The translations under genes were made by a program, and so were the position numbers. Shown piece by piece: positions 30,096 to 37,208 of a stretch of DNA of 37,208 bases. Under the pieces are notes generated by a model. The model made no database searches and had not been told where the DNA came from. It saw only the letters and a program-made list of their open reading frames with translations. This DNA comes from an uncultured Bacillota bacterium. Lineage in GTDB: Bacteria; Bacillota_I; Bacilli_A; RF39; UBA660. Numbering within the stretch: position 1 is the first letter of the stretch; the number at the start of each line of letters is the position of its first letter. Location of the stretch: NCBI GenBank assembly GCA_905205665.1, contig CAJLEF010000010.1:1-37208 (forward strand), in the 5' to 3' direction.

Positions 30096-32285
30096 TTAAA
30101 TTACAAATATTTGTACATATACTTTTCCATTTTGATAGCTATAAACATCTCTGCTTTGTTTATAACTATCATATTCCCAATTTTGAAATGCAAATAATCC
30201 TACTCTAACTCCATTTTGGAAAGAGGCAATACGATTTTTTCTCTCATCACGTGAATAACAATCATCCCAGTTTAAAACACCATTATTAGCTTTAGTACAC
30301 CAACCCCATCCTGTTGCTTCATAAGCATTATTATTTACATCGCTTAAGATGATACTACGATAGCCATATTTTTCCCAAGAACTTCCTTCATTTGCACAAT
30401 CTCCGAAACCATTGTCATCGCCACATTTACCGCTGCTAGTTCCCCAGTCTACAGCTTTCATGGCGGTTGTAGCACTTAAAACAAAGACACGACCATTATA
30501 AATGCTACCTGAAACATATCTTCCATATTCACCATTACATGCTGCCTTGGCACATGTTTTCTCGGCACTTTTACTATCTTTATTGTAGTAGCACTTACAA
30601 CTATCACGTTTACCATTTCCAGATACCACTTGTGTCCGTGAATGATTTCTTAAAATATTATAAGCATTATCGGAAGAAGCTAAAATACCAGAAGTGACAC
30701 TGCCACAATCATAAAGAGCATTACGGAAGCTTTGATAATTTAAAGCATTTTTAAAACGATCAATATAATTGTTAATTAATTTTTGAAATTGAGTTTTATC
30801 ACATGTTACTTTTTTACTAGAATCATAATCATTTGGATTCATGTTATCCACAGGATCACAGCTTTTTAAACCACAAGAATGTCCTTCTTGTTTCGTACTA
30901 CATTGATGAGAAGTAAAGTAATAATCATTTTGACGATAAGAAATATTATAATAAGCATTCCCACAAGCAGGACAGGTATTTTTAGTATTAGATACTACTT
31001 GCCATGAACCTACTCTAGAACAATATTTATATAAAGAATACGCGGCTTTAACATGTGAAAGATTACCCGCTTTATCTTGAATGGTAACATAAACTGTTTT
31101 GGAAGAACCATCATAATCTCCATTTAAAGTTATGTTTTTAGTTTCACTATATTTTTCAAAAGAACAATCTTGTAAATAATTAGTTTGAGAAATACACATT
31201 TGTAAATCACTGGCATTTTTATTGGTCGTGATAGTTAATTTAACATCTTTAGAATGATAACGAGTATCTTTGCTTGTAATACTTAAAGAGGCTTTTAATT
31301 TATCTTTATCCACATTTTTAACATCAATTTGATATCCTTCATCAAAATACCCTTTTTCATTTCCTACTTTATCTTTTGCACAAACGTAGTAAACTTGTTC
31401 ATCTAAATACTCTGTTTGTGTACCATCCGAAGCATCTTTATAAGAAGCATTATTACATGATTTTGTGGTTACAAGAGCATAAGAAGCTACTCCACTACCA
31501 TAATTATCAGAAAGTTCAAAGGTAACTTTTTTATTAGCATTGGTTTCCACGTCATTATTCACTAAAATACTATCTTGTTTTAAAACAGGTGCTTCTGTAT
31601 CCATATATACCGCAGCAACATAATTGTTGGTAACCGTAGTATCTTTAAGTTTTATATTAGCTACTAAGCGAACTGTTAAAGATGCACTAGTCGTTGTACT
31701 TATTTTATAGATATCACAATCATGAATGTTTTCTTTCGTACAACTTTTTTCTTCTGCTCCAGCCCAGGTTAAGCCTGTAATATCTTCTATAATATCTTTA
31801 TATTTATCATTTATTTCATAGCTTACAGAAACTTCACTATCATTTGTCCAAGTATCGGGTTCTACTTTTTCGTTAACATTTCCTTTTAAAACTAATTTCA
31901 AAAGTCCATATCTACTACTTATTTCCTCGTCACTTAAACATTCTGATTGAGGTATTAAATTGCTTTCCATTTGATTATTTTGATAGCTTACTTCAATAAG
32001 ATCACAATTCATTTTTCTTTTGTCTCTAGGATCATAAATAGCTCCTGATTCATCATCTGGACTTATTTTTCCTTCTTCGAGTAATCTATTTACCGAAAAA
32101 GCATAATTATTACTATCCTCGGCATAACTCTCGCCCTTTGATAAAAGTTCTTTTACTTTTGATTCATATAAGTTTTCTTTAATATTGTTAGAAACACTTA
32201 AATATGTGGGTACTGCAATAAGTAAAAGAAGAGCCATAATTCCCAGCACGCTTAAAAGCTCTACCAGCGTAAACACTTTTTTCAT
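30096..32285 (-). CDS. Giant pilin-like adhesin with Ig-like and Cys-rich domains
   Basis: 729 residues. N-terminus MKKVFTLVELLSVLGIMALL is a class III-type pilin helix, but the residue before the cleavage point is Val, not the near-invariant Gly. Residues ~1-130 match the small pilins in the window (VNRLLEEGKISPDDESGAIY). Then come Ig-like beta repeats (~150-420, with DTEAPVLKQDS, YYVCAKDKVGNE and VTIQDKAGNLSHV) and a Cys-rich C-terminal domain (~425-729) with many paired Cys and a closing FAFQNWEYDSY block. Probably a surface pilus-tip adhesin; ligand unknown. First gene of an operon with the 160-residue membrane protein. Confidence 0.85.
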   Translation of the reverse strand: MKKVFTLVELLSVLGIMALLLLIAVPTYLSVSNNIKENLYESKVKELLSKGESYAEDSNNYAFSVNRLLEEGKISPDDESGAIYDPRDKRKMNCDLIEVSYQNNQMESNLIPQSECLSDEEISSRYGLLKLVLKGNVNEKVEPDTWTNDSEVSVSYEINDKYKDIIEDITGLTWAGAEEKSCTKENIHDCDIYKISTTTSASLTVRLVANIKLKDTTVTNNYVAAVYMDTEAPVLKQDSILVNNDVETNANKKVTFELSDNYGSGVASYALVTTKSCNNASYKDASDGTQTEYLDEQVYYVCAKDKVGNEKGYFDEGYQIDVKNVDKDKLKASLSITSKDTRYHSKDVKLTITTNKNASDLQMCISQTNYLQDCSFEKYSETKNITLNGDYDGSSKTVYVTIQDKAGNLSHVKAAYSLYKYCSRVGSWQVVSNTKNTCPACGNAYYNISYRQNDYYFTSHQCSTKQEGHSCGLKSCDPVDNMNPNDYDSSKKVTCDKTQFQKLINNYIDRFKNALNYQSFRNALYDCGSVTSGILASSDNAYNILRNHSRTQVVSGNGKRDSCKCYYNKDSKSAEKTCAKAACNGEYGRYVSGSIYNGRVFVLSATTAMKAVDWGTSSGKCGDDNGFGDCANEGSSWEKYGYRSIILSDVNNNAYEATGWGWCTKANNGVLNWDDCYSRDERKNRIASFQNGVRVGLFAFQNWEYDSYKQSRDVYSYQNGKVYVQIFVI

Positions 32286-32348
32286 ATCCTATCACCTACT
32301 ATAACAAGTATAACATGAGTTTTTAAAAAAAGGTAAAAAAAAGAAAAT

Positions 32349-32966
32349 TTATTTTTTTCTCGCGTCAACATAGTTAATTTTATAACCGAGATTCATAAAT
32401 TTCTCTTCATATTCTGTTTTAACATTAAATATTTTCTCATTAGCAAGATCTAAACTTACTTTTTCCAAAGTGTAGCCATGTTTGCTTAATTCTTCTAAAC
32501 TATAAGCAAATAAATCAATATTATCTGTTTTTTGAACAATGTGTTTTTCATCCTTAAAAATTTTATCATAAGTTTCTAAAAATAAAGGGCTTGTTAATCT
32601 TCTTTTATGATGTTTTGTCTTAGGCCAAGGATCTGAAAAATTCAAATATATGGTGTCTATTTCATGGTCAAAAATATTATCTATTTTAGCCGCATCATAA
32701 CAGATAAATTTTAAGTTTAATAGATTTAGATCTTCTGCCTTTTCAATGGCTCTCACTAAAACACTTTCATATTTTTCCACACCAATAAATAAAATATCAG
32801 GATAAGTCGTGGCCATTCCAATTAAAAAGTCACCCTTACCAGTTCCTATCTCAAGATGGATTTTAGAACTATTTGACCAGTTTCCTTTATTTTTTTCAGG
32901 TTCTTTTACAAAATATTTGCTAGCTTCTAATTTTTCTCTAGCATTTTTCACATTTCTTAGACGCAT
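32349..32966 (-). CDS. trmB: tRNA (guanine-N7-)-methyltransferase TrmB
   Basis: 205 residues. LEIGTGKGDFLIGMA is the SAM site, FSDPWPKTKHHKRRLT is the family signature and YEEKFMNLGYKINYVDARKK closes it. It makes m7G46 in tRNA. The start ATG MRLRNVKNAREK at 32964-32966 matches usual TrmB N-termini; a GTG three codons upstream opens the frame. Divergent from the coat-like gene at 33021. Confidence 0.96.
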   Translation of the reverse strand: MRLRNVKNAREKLEASKYFVKEPEKNKGNWSNSSKIHLEIGTGKGDFLIGMATTYPDILFIGVEKYESVLVRAIEKAEDLNLLNLKFICYDAAKIDNIFDHEIDTIYLNFSDPWPKTKHHKRRLTSPLFLETYDKIFKDEKHIVQKTDNIDLFAYSLEELSKHGYTLEKVSLDLANEKIFNVKTEYEEKFMNLGYKINYVDARKK

Positions 32967-32972
32967 TTTTTT

Positions 32973-33001
32973 CACACTTCTTTCTATAAATACATATATT
33001 A
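32973..33001 (+). promoter_or_regulatory. SigK-type promoter for the Met/Asn-rich coat-like gene
   Basis: CACA (32973-32976), 16-base spacer, CATATATTA (32993-33001): an exact fit to mACm-16-CATANNNTA. The start would lie at the AAAGGAGG Shine-Dalgarno. Confidence 0.65.
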
Positions 33002-33020
33002 ACTATAAAGGAGGAACAAG

Positions 33021-33335
33021 ATGAGAAAAGACAGAAATTCCTTTTTCGAAAGCACTAATTTTAACATGAGTTCTGTAGGTAACATGCAAAATCCAATGTA
33101 TCCTTCTATGAATATGGCAAGTAGCAATTTTTATCAAGCGCAAAACATGCCTACCATGCCTAACTTTCCTATGCAAACGCCAAATACCACCGCCACAAGT
33201 ACTAGTGAAATTGAAAGCAGACTTGCTAAAATAGAAAGAAACATAAACCGCTTAGACGCCAGAATTAGTAAATTAGAAGGCAATACTTACTACACTAAAG
33301 AATACGATGCTGATGGAAACATGTATATTGTATAG
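33021..33335 (+). CDS. Met/Asn/Pro-rich small protein with C-terminal coiled coil, probable spore coat
   Basis: 104 residues. The N-terminal ~60 are low complexity in Met, Asn, Pro, Ser and Gln (NMQNPMYPSMNMASSNFYQA); then a coiled coil EIESRLAKIERNINRLDARI (~62-86) and a Tyr-rich end (YYTKEYDADGNMYIV). No family recognised; architecture suits a coat morphogen or crust protein that oligomerises by its coil. AAAGGAGG Shine-Dalgarno, SigK-type promoter, terminator at 33336: a monocistronic late gene. Confidence 0.75.
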   Translation: MRKDRNSFFESTNFNMSSVGNMQNPMYPSMNMASSNFYQAQNMPTMPNFPMQTPNTTATSTSEIESRLAKIERNINRLDARISKLEGNTYYTKEYDADGNMYIV

Positions 33336-33358
33336 CACTAATTTTTAGTGTTTTTTTT
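33335..33358 (+). terminator. Intrinsic terminator of the Met/Asn-rich coat-like gene
   Basis: CACTAA (33336-33341) / TTAGTG (33345-33350), 3-base loop, eight Ts. It overlaps the stop of the convergent flippase gene. Confidence 0.8.
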
Positions 33359-35023
33359 AGGCCATTTATTAAAGGTTAATTTTCTTATTATTCTATCTAA
33401 ATATTCTTTGCCAAAAACATTATCAAGAATTTTCATTTTATAAGCAATGAAAAGATAAACAATTGCCCCACTTACTGATGTTAAGAAAACATAGAAAATA
33501 CATGAGGTTCTACTATTATACGAGATTGGACATAATCTTGCAACTAAGAAAACGACAAGCATCATACAAAGAGATGGAACAAGAATTTTGCCAAACATTT
33601 TATAAGATTCATGATATTTAAGTTGATGATGTTTTCTTAAAATTATTAAAGCACTGGTAGATGCTAAAGTATATCCTAGAATGGTAGCTAATAAAGCCCC
33701 AATAAATGGTTGTAAATTTAAATGCTGACATAAAAGCATTAAAGGAACATCTAAGAAAGCATTCGTAAGATATCCTAAAAAAGTTGTAAAGTATACCGCT
33801 TTAAATTTATTTAAACTTTGTAAAGTCATCGATGTTATCATATAAATATTATAAAATAAAGCCCCAAAAATACTAACTCCTAAGACAATACTTCCTAATT
33901 CAAGATTACTATTTCCATAGAAAATATTCCATATTGGTTTAGCTAAGAATGAAATACCTAATACCATAGGAATACAAGTCACTAGGATAATTTGAATTGC
34001 CTTATTCAATCTTTTTTCAACTAATGACCATTTTTTTAAAGTAAATGCTTCGACAATGTTAGGAATTAAGCTAACGGTTAAACCCATCGCTACCGAGTTA
34101 ACAATAACATTTATTTTATTAGCCCAAGTAGCTACCGAAGAAGTAACAAATTCAGTAGTTGCCGCGTCATATCCTAAATATCCCATGGTTCTAGATATTA
34201 ATACCATATCTATGAAGTTGTATAATGATACAGCCACATCAATGATAATAAAAGGAATCGCATAAGAAATAATTTTCTTTAAAATTTCACGATTAGAAAT
34301 ATCATCTTTTTTCTCTACTTCTTCTAAAGATAACTCTTTTTTGTTTTTACGCATGTTAATAAATATGTAAAGCATCGCGGCAAAGCCACCCGCAAAAGCA
34401 CCAAAAACAGCAATACCTACCGAGGTTGTTAAAGATAAGTTTAAAACTTTTAAACCTAAATAACTACCACCAAGAATCACTATAATTCGAACAACTTGTT
34501 CAATTACTTGACTGATACTTGACACATTAATGATGTTATGTCCTTGTAAATACCCTTTTGAAACACTTAAGAAAGGAATAACTAAAATAGCAAAGGAAAC
34601 ACAACGAATAACAAATGTAACATCTGAAATGGTATTTCCACCTTGTAAATCTCCTAAAATTAAAGAAGCCAAATTACCAGCAAATAAAAATAATACGATA
34701 AAAGCCGCGACGGATATAAAACTAATAATTTTTTTGGCTACTTTATATGCTCTTACTTTCGCATCCATCATGCCTAAAGTATTATACTCTTTAATAATCT
34801 TACTAATTGCCACAGGAAGTCCGGCTGAAGATATATCTAAGAAAATAACATAAATATTATAAGCATAAGCATATAAAGCACTACCTTGAACACCTATAAT
34901 AGCATAAAACGGAATGACGTAAAGCATGCCTAAAATTTTGGTGATAACAATGGCAAGTGTTGCAATCACGGTTCCTTCAATAAAAGAAGATTTTTTCATT
35001 TTTAACCACTTATTCCTTTTCAT
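33338..35023 (-). CDS. SpoVB/MurJ-type polysaccharide flippase (MOP superfamily)
   Basis: 561 residues with about 14 membrane helices. GTVIATLAIVITKILGMLYVIPF followed by SALYAYAYNIYVIFLDISSAGLPVAISK is the SpoVB/YtgP opening (given in part), and the later FVIRCVSFAILVIPFLSVSKGYLQG block is typical of the group. SpoVB-like proteins flip lipid-linked wall precursors during cortex synthesis; the vegetative relative YtgP/MurJ is the alternative. Its start overlaps the cse60 gene by 14 bases, which favours the sporulation form. GGTGA precedes the ATG; a second ATG (MKKSSF) 8 codons in is possible. Confidence 0.87.
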   Translation of the reverse strand: MKRNKWLKMKKSSFIEGTVIATLAIVITKILGMLYVIPFYAIIGVQGSALYAYAYNIYVIFLDISSAGLPVAISKIIKEYNTLGMMDAKVRAYKVAKKIISFISVAAFIVLFLFAGNLASLILGDLQGGNTISDVTFVIRCVSFAILVIPFLSVSKGYLQGHNIINVSSISQVIEQVVRIIVILGGSYLGLKVLNLSLTTSVGIAVFGAFAGGFAAMLYIFINMRKNKKELSLEEVEKKDDISNREILKKIISYAIPFIIIDVAVSLYNFIDMVLISRTMGYLGYDAATTEFVTSSVATWANKINVIVNSVAMGLTVSLIPNIVEAFTLKKWSLVEKRLNKAIQIILVTCIPMVLGISFLAKPIWNIFYGNSNLELGSIVLGVSIFGALFYNIYMITSMTLQSLNKFKAVYFTTFLGYLTNAFLDVPLMLLCQHLNLQPFIGALLATILGYTLASTSALIILRKHHQLKYHESYKMFGKILVPSLCMMLVVFLVARLCPISYNSRTSCIFYVFLTSVSGAIVYLFIAYKMKILDNVFGKEYLDRIIRKLTFNKWPKKNTKN

Positions 35024-35189
35024 AATAAATCACCATGGCAGAAAAGCAATAGATTTGATCCTCTCCTTGAATGCCAATCGCGACTTCATACTTAATGTCT
35101 ATTATATCACCAGTTAAGCCACTTAAAAAAGCATTAATTTTTCCTTCCAAATCTTTTTCAGTATTTTCATCAAAACATTTCACTTTCAT
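35010..35189 (-). CDS. Cse60-like sporulation protein
   Basis: 59 residues, translated by hand from ATG at 35187-35189: MKVKCFDENTEKDLEGKINA opens it and GEDQIYCFSAMVIY closes it. The layout (KVFDE, ExDLE, then a Q-I-Y-C-F-S-A-hydrophobic-I-Y strand) is that of Cse60, a 60-residue mother-cell protein of Bacillus (SigE regulon). AAAGGG Shine-Dalgarno. It overlaps the downstream flippase by 14 bases, so the two are coupled. Pattern match only. Confidence 0.75.
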   Translation of the reverse strand: MKVKCFDENTEKDLEGKINAFLSGLTGDIIDIKYEVAIGIQGEDQIYCFSAMVIYYEKE

Positions 35190-35275
35190 AACGACGACCC
35201 TTTCTATAATTAATTAAAACATAGAAAATACATTTATTTTGTCGAATAGTGAAATTGCTTTAGAACAATTTAGAA

Positions 35276-35563
35276 CTATATCTTCTTTTCATTGATAAGC
35301 ATTTCTAAAAAAGACAAACACCATTTATCTAGTTTTCGCTTGGGTGTCGTATGATTTAAAATTCTTTTTTTAGCTAAATAAATTTGAATTTCAACATACA
35401 AAAAAGATGCTTCCCCTTTTTGATAAGTTTGTCGTTCGGCCCATTTCGTTTTAATTTTATTAACATAGTTGATAATAATAAATTGGTATGAGACGTCACC
35501 TATAGGATTATATAAAAAAATAGGCTTATCCTCAAAACAACATAAAACATTTACATTTGGCAT
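35276..35563 (-). CDS. Hypothetical protein, 95 aa
   Basis: 95 residues, ATG after AAGGAGGAAG. It starts MPNVNVLCCFEDKPIFLYNP, has a beta-like first half (ISYQFIIINYV-type), a Lys/Arg-rich middle (AKKRILNHTTPKRKL) and a helical end. No signal or membrane helix. I do not recognise a family. Located between cse60 and the YjcZ-like pair; a direct repeat of TTTAGAAC sits just downstream (35259-35276). Confidence 0.7.
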   Translation of the reverse strand: MPNVNVLCCFEDKPIFLYNPIGDVSYQFIIINYVNKIKTKWAERQTYQKGEASFLYVEIQIYLAKKRILNHTTPKRKLDKWCLSFLEMLINEKKI

Positions 35564-35731
35564 AATAAATTCTTCCTCCTTGGTGGTATTTAAACATTTT
35601 TTGTAGATTTAAACAACTCACCAATTTTAGAAATTTGATAGGTTTTATTTGCTTTTTTTCTAAAATGTTTTATATTAATTTTAAAATTTACTTTTTAAAG
35701 CTCCTTAAAAAAACAAAATTAATATAAATTT

Positions 35732-35756
35732 AAAAGAAGGCCTCTGCCCTCTTTTA
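35732..35756 (-). terminator. Terminator of the YjcZ-like gene pair
   Basis: 10-bp stem AAAAGAGGGC/GCCTTCTTTT (one G-T pair) followed on minus by a T-rich stretch; it overlaps the stop codon. Confidence 0.65.
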
Positions 35757-35873
35757 GAATAAAACGCCGCCAAGTATGATTGCAAGTAAGATATACAGAA
35801 TAAGAATAATAAAAGCCCCATTCATGAAGTTAGTATTTCCACACTCCGTTGTTTGTTTTTTGCAACAACTCAT
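35754..35873 (-). CDS. YjcZ-like sporulation miniprotein
   Basis: 39 residues, translated by hand: MSCCKKQTTECGNTNFMNGA then a 17-residue hydrophobic helix FIILILYILLAIILGGV and LF. Cys-rich N-terminus and single helix are the YjcZ/YczN miniprotein plan of Bacillota spores. AAAGGAGG Shine-Dalgarno. It is 21 bases after its sister gene and is probably co-transcribed from the SigK-type promoter at 36014. Confidence 0.75.
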   Translation of the reverse strand: MSCCKKQTTECGNTNFMNGAFIILILYILLAIILGGVLF

Positions 35874-35894
35874 AAGGCACCTCCTTTATAAAGA

Positions 35895-35981
35895 CTAAAT
35901 GAATGCTCCAACAATTAAAATAAGTAGAATGAATAATACTAAAATGATTGCTGGACCAATTCCATTTTCACAGTAGTTCAT
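35895..35981 (-). CDS. YjcZ-like sporulation miniprotein, first of pair
   Basis: 28 residues: MNYCENGIGPAIILVLFILL then ILIVGAFI. The end, V-L-F-I-L-L-I-L-I-V-G-A-F-I, is the core of the YjcZ family, small hydrophobic proteins made in the mother cell. AAAGGAGGGAG precedes the ATG. With the 39-residue gene downstream it forms a two-gene transcript. Confidence 0.8.
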   Translation of the reverse strand: MNYCENGIGPAIILVLFILLILIVGAFI

Positions 35982-36013
35982 AAAACTCCCTCCTTTATTT
36001 GTCTTTTCAATTA

Positions 36014-36041
36014 TAGTTTATGGCTTATTTTTCTTTTGGTG
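36014..36041 (-). promoter_or_regulatory. SigK-type promoter for the YjcZ-like pair
   Basis: Reading minus: CACC (36038-36041), 15-base spacer, CATAAACTA (36014-36022), about 33 bases before the ATG. Confidence 0.6.
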
Positions 36042-36051
36042 CGTCATTCTC

Positions 36052-36080
36052 TTGAATAATCAAATGGGAATTGCTATAAT
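36052..36080 (+). promoter_or_regulatory. SigA-type promoter for the prsA-like gene
   Basis: TTGAAT (36052-36057), 17-base spacer, TATAAT (36075-36080); divergent from the SigK-type promoter. Confidence 0.75.
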
Positions 36081-36115
36081 ATTATTGTTTTTAAGGAATA
36101 GGAGACGATTAAAAC

Positions 36116-37126
36116 ATGAATAAAACAAAGAAAATTCTTATCTTGGGGGCTTGTGCTTTTATGATGTGTGGTTGTACCAAAAATTATCCTACATTAAGTG
36201 ATGGCTCACAAGCTGTTATTAATTTTAATGAAGGAACTGATGCTATATCTGCTAATGATTTATACAGCAAAATGAAAGAAAACTATGCTTTAGATACTAT
36301 TATTACTTTAATGGATACTAAAATTTTAGAACAAGAATATCCAAATGACCTTGAAACAGCAAAAAAGAATGCTGAAAGCACTACAAAATCAATGATTAGT
36401 TCTTATGGTGAAACGTATATTAATCAATATTTTGGTAGCAAAGATAATTACAAAAATTATGTTTATTTAAATAATTTACAACAAAAAGCTATTTTAGATT
36501 ATGCTAAAACACTAGTTTCTGAAGATGCCATGAAATCTTATTATGAAAAAAATGTTTATGGTGATGTTACAGTAGATCACATTTTAATTAAAACAGGTGT
36601 TACTGATAGTACAAGTGCTGATGATAAAACAAAATTAGAAAAAGAAGCTAAAAATAAAGTTAATGATATTATTTCTAAATTAAATGCTGCTGAAGATAAA
36701 TTAGCCACATTTAAAGAATTAGCTAAAGAATACTCTAATGATGATGCAACTAAGAATAATGGTGGTAGTCTTGGAGCTATTAATACTGGTACTCTATCCA
36801 GTTCATATGATGAACTTTTAAAAGCTGCTCGTAGTTTAAAAGATGGTGCTTATTCTACTTCAATTATTACTACAGAATTAGGTTACCACGTTATCTACCG
36901 TGAATCTTCAAGTGAAAAACCAAGTTATGATGATAAAAAAGATGAAATAAAAGAAACATTAGCTAACGAAAAAATTAATGATGACGCGACTATCAAAGTT
37001 ACGGCAATGGATGAATTAAGAAAAAAATATGGTATGGATATTTTAGATGAAGATATCAAAAAACAATATTCTAATTACATTGCTAATCAAATCGCCAATG
37101 CTAAAAACAATAGTAATTCCAAATAG
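36116..37126 (+). CDS. prsA: PrsA-like peptidyl-prolyl isomerase lipoprotein (parvulin foldase)
   Basis: 336 residues. Signal peptide with lipobox ending MMCGC (Cys20); an N-terminal chaperone domain (~25-145); parvulin domain ~151-262 (VTVDHILIKTG, then FKELAKEYSNDDATKNNGGS, LGYHVIYRE); C-terminal helix. It should sit on the outer face of the membrane and help exported proteins fold. GGAG precedes the ATG by 10 bases. Own promoter and terminator: monocistronic. Confidence 0.94.
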   Translation: MNKTKKILILGACAFMMCGCTKNYPTLSDGSQAVINFNEGTDAISANDLYSKMKENYALDTIITLMDTKILEQEYPNDLETAKKNAESTTKSMISSYGETYINQYFGSKDNYKNYVYLNNLQQKAILDYAKTLVSEDAMKSYYEKNVYGDVTVDHILIKTGVTDSTSADDKTKLEKEAKNKVNDIISKLNAAEDKLATFKELAKEYSNDDATKNNGGSLGAINTGTLSSSYDELLKAARSLKDGAYSTSIITTELGYHVIYRESSSEKPSYDDKKDEIKETLANEKINDDATIKVTAMDELRKKYGMDILDEDIKKQYSNYIANQIANAKNNSNSK

Positions 37127-37149
37127 AAACCAAACGGTTTCTTTTTTTT
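37126..37149 (+). terminator. Intrinsic terminator of the prsA-like gene
   Basis: GAAACC (37126-37131) / GGTTTC (37136-37141) with loop AAAC and eight Ts. The remaining 59 bases of the window show no gene or site. Confidence 0.85.
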
Positions 37150-37208
37150 ACCAGATAATTTGTCAAATCAAGTGCAACATTCACATAAATACTCATTAAA
37201 TAATTCTT

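Noticed and set aside
35259..35276. Direct repeat TTTAGAAC x2 as a protein-binding site
   Set aside because: Only two short AT-rich copies, located after a gene; expected by chance at this base composition.
37150..37208. Possible start of a further gene at the right edge
   Set aside because: No Shine-Dalgarno, start codon with open frame, or structured element visible in the 59 bases after the prsA terminator.

Overview
The window is AT-rich DNA from a low-GC, endospore-forming member of the Bacillota (Bacilli-like). The presence of SigG, YlbJ, SpoVS, SpoVIF, a Cse60-like protein, a SpoVB-type flippase and YjcZ-like miniproteins, next to FtsY-YlxM-Ffh, Der and two RNase J paralogues, supports this. 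TGA is used as a stop and TGG as Trp, so the code is the standard one, not the Mycoplasma code. The compact layout and many lineage-restricted proteins suggest an uncultured gut Bacilli lineage (RF39/Erysipelotrichia-like), but that placement is inference. I see no phage, insertion sequence, rRNA, tRNA or CRISPR array.

Layout. 1-2.5 kb: a truncated Rpn/PDDEXK nuclease, RmuC, a rhodanese-like protein and a small HTH regulator. 2.6-5.4 kb: a tandem-HTH regulator facing a der-xre-spoVIF operon, then a pilin-like gene. 5.4-8.3 kb: sigG, ylbL and divergent ylbJ. 8.3-12.4 kb: an 818-aa modular coiled-coil membrane protein coupled to a DUF1292-like gene, facing a collagen-like spore-surface gene. 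12.4-17.3 kb: a ferritin-like protein, a degenerate RNase J, a deacetylase-like protein, a short SSB and a SufB with no other suf gene nearby. 17.4-22 kb: two unknown genes and spoVS on plus; a methyltransferase, a membrane protein, recX, a ferritin-like protein and deoD on minus. 22.2-24.7 kb: a small coat-like gene and a lipoprotein/acidic protein/DUF948/YtxH operon. 24.7-29.6 kb: a pilin-ftsY-ylxM-ffh operon and a canonical RNase J1 divergent from it. 29.6-32.3 kb: a 729-aa pilin-like protein with a small membrane partner. 32.3-37.2 kb: trmB, a coat-like gene, cse60-spoVB, a YjcZ pair and a prsA-type foldase.

Three themes stand out. (a) Several probable spore-surface genes carry CATANNNTA boxes of the SigE/SigK type just upstream of their Shine-Dalgarno sequences, suggesting a mother-cell regulon. 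(b) Three type IV pilin-like genes share an N-terminal design, but no assembly machinery is present here; one is a giant, adhesin-like version with an abnormal leader-peptidase site. (c) The 818-aa protein carries about four copies of an unrecognised ~60-residue module and looks like an undescribed cell-envelope factor.
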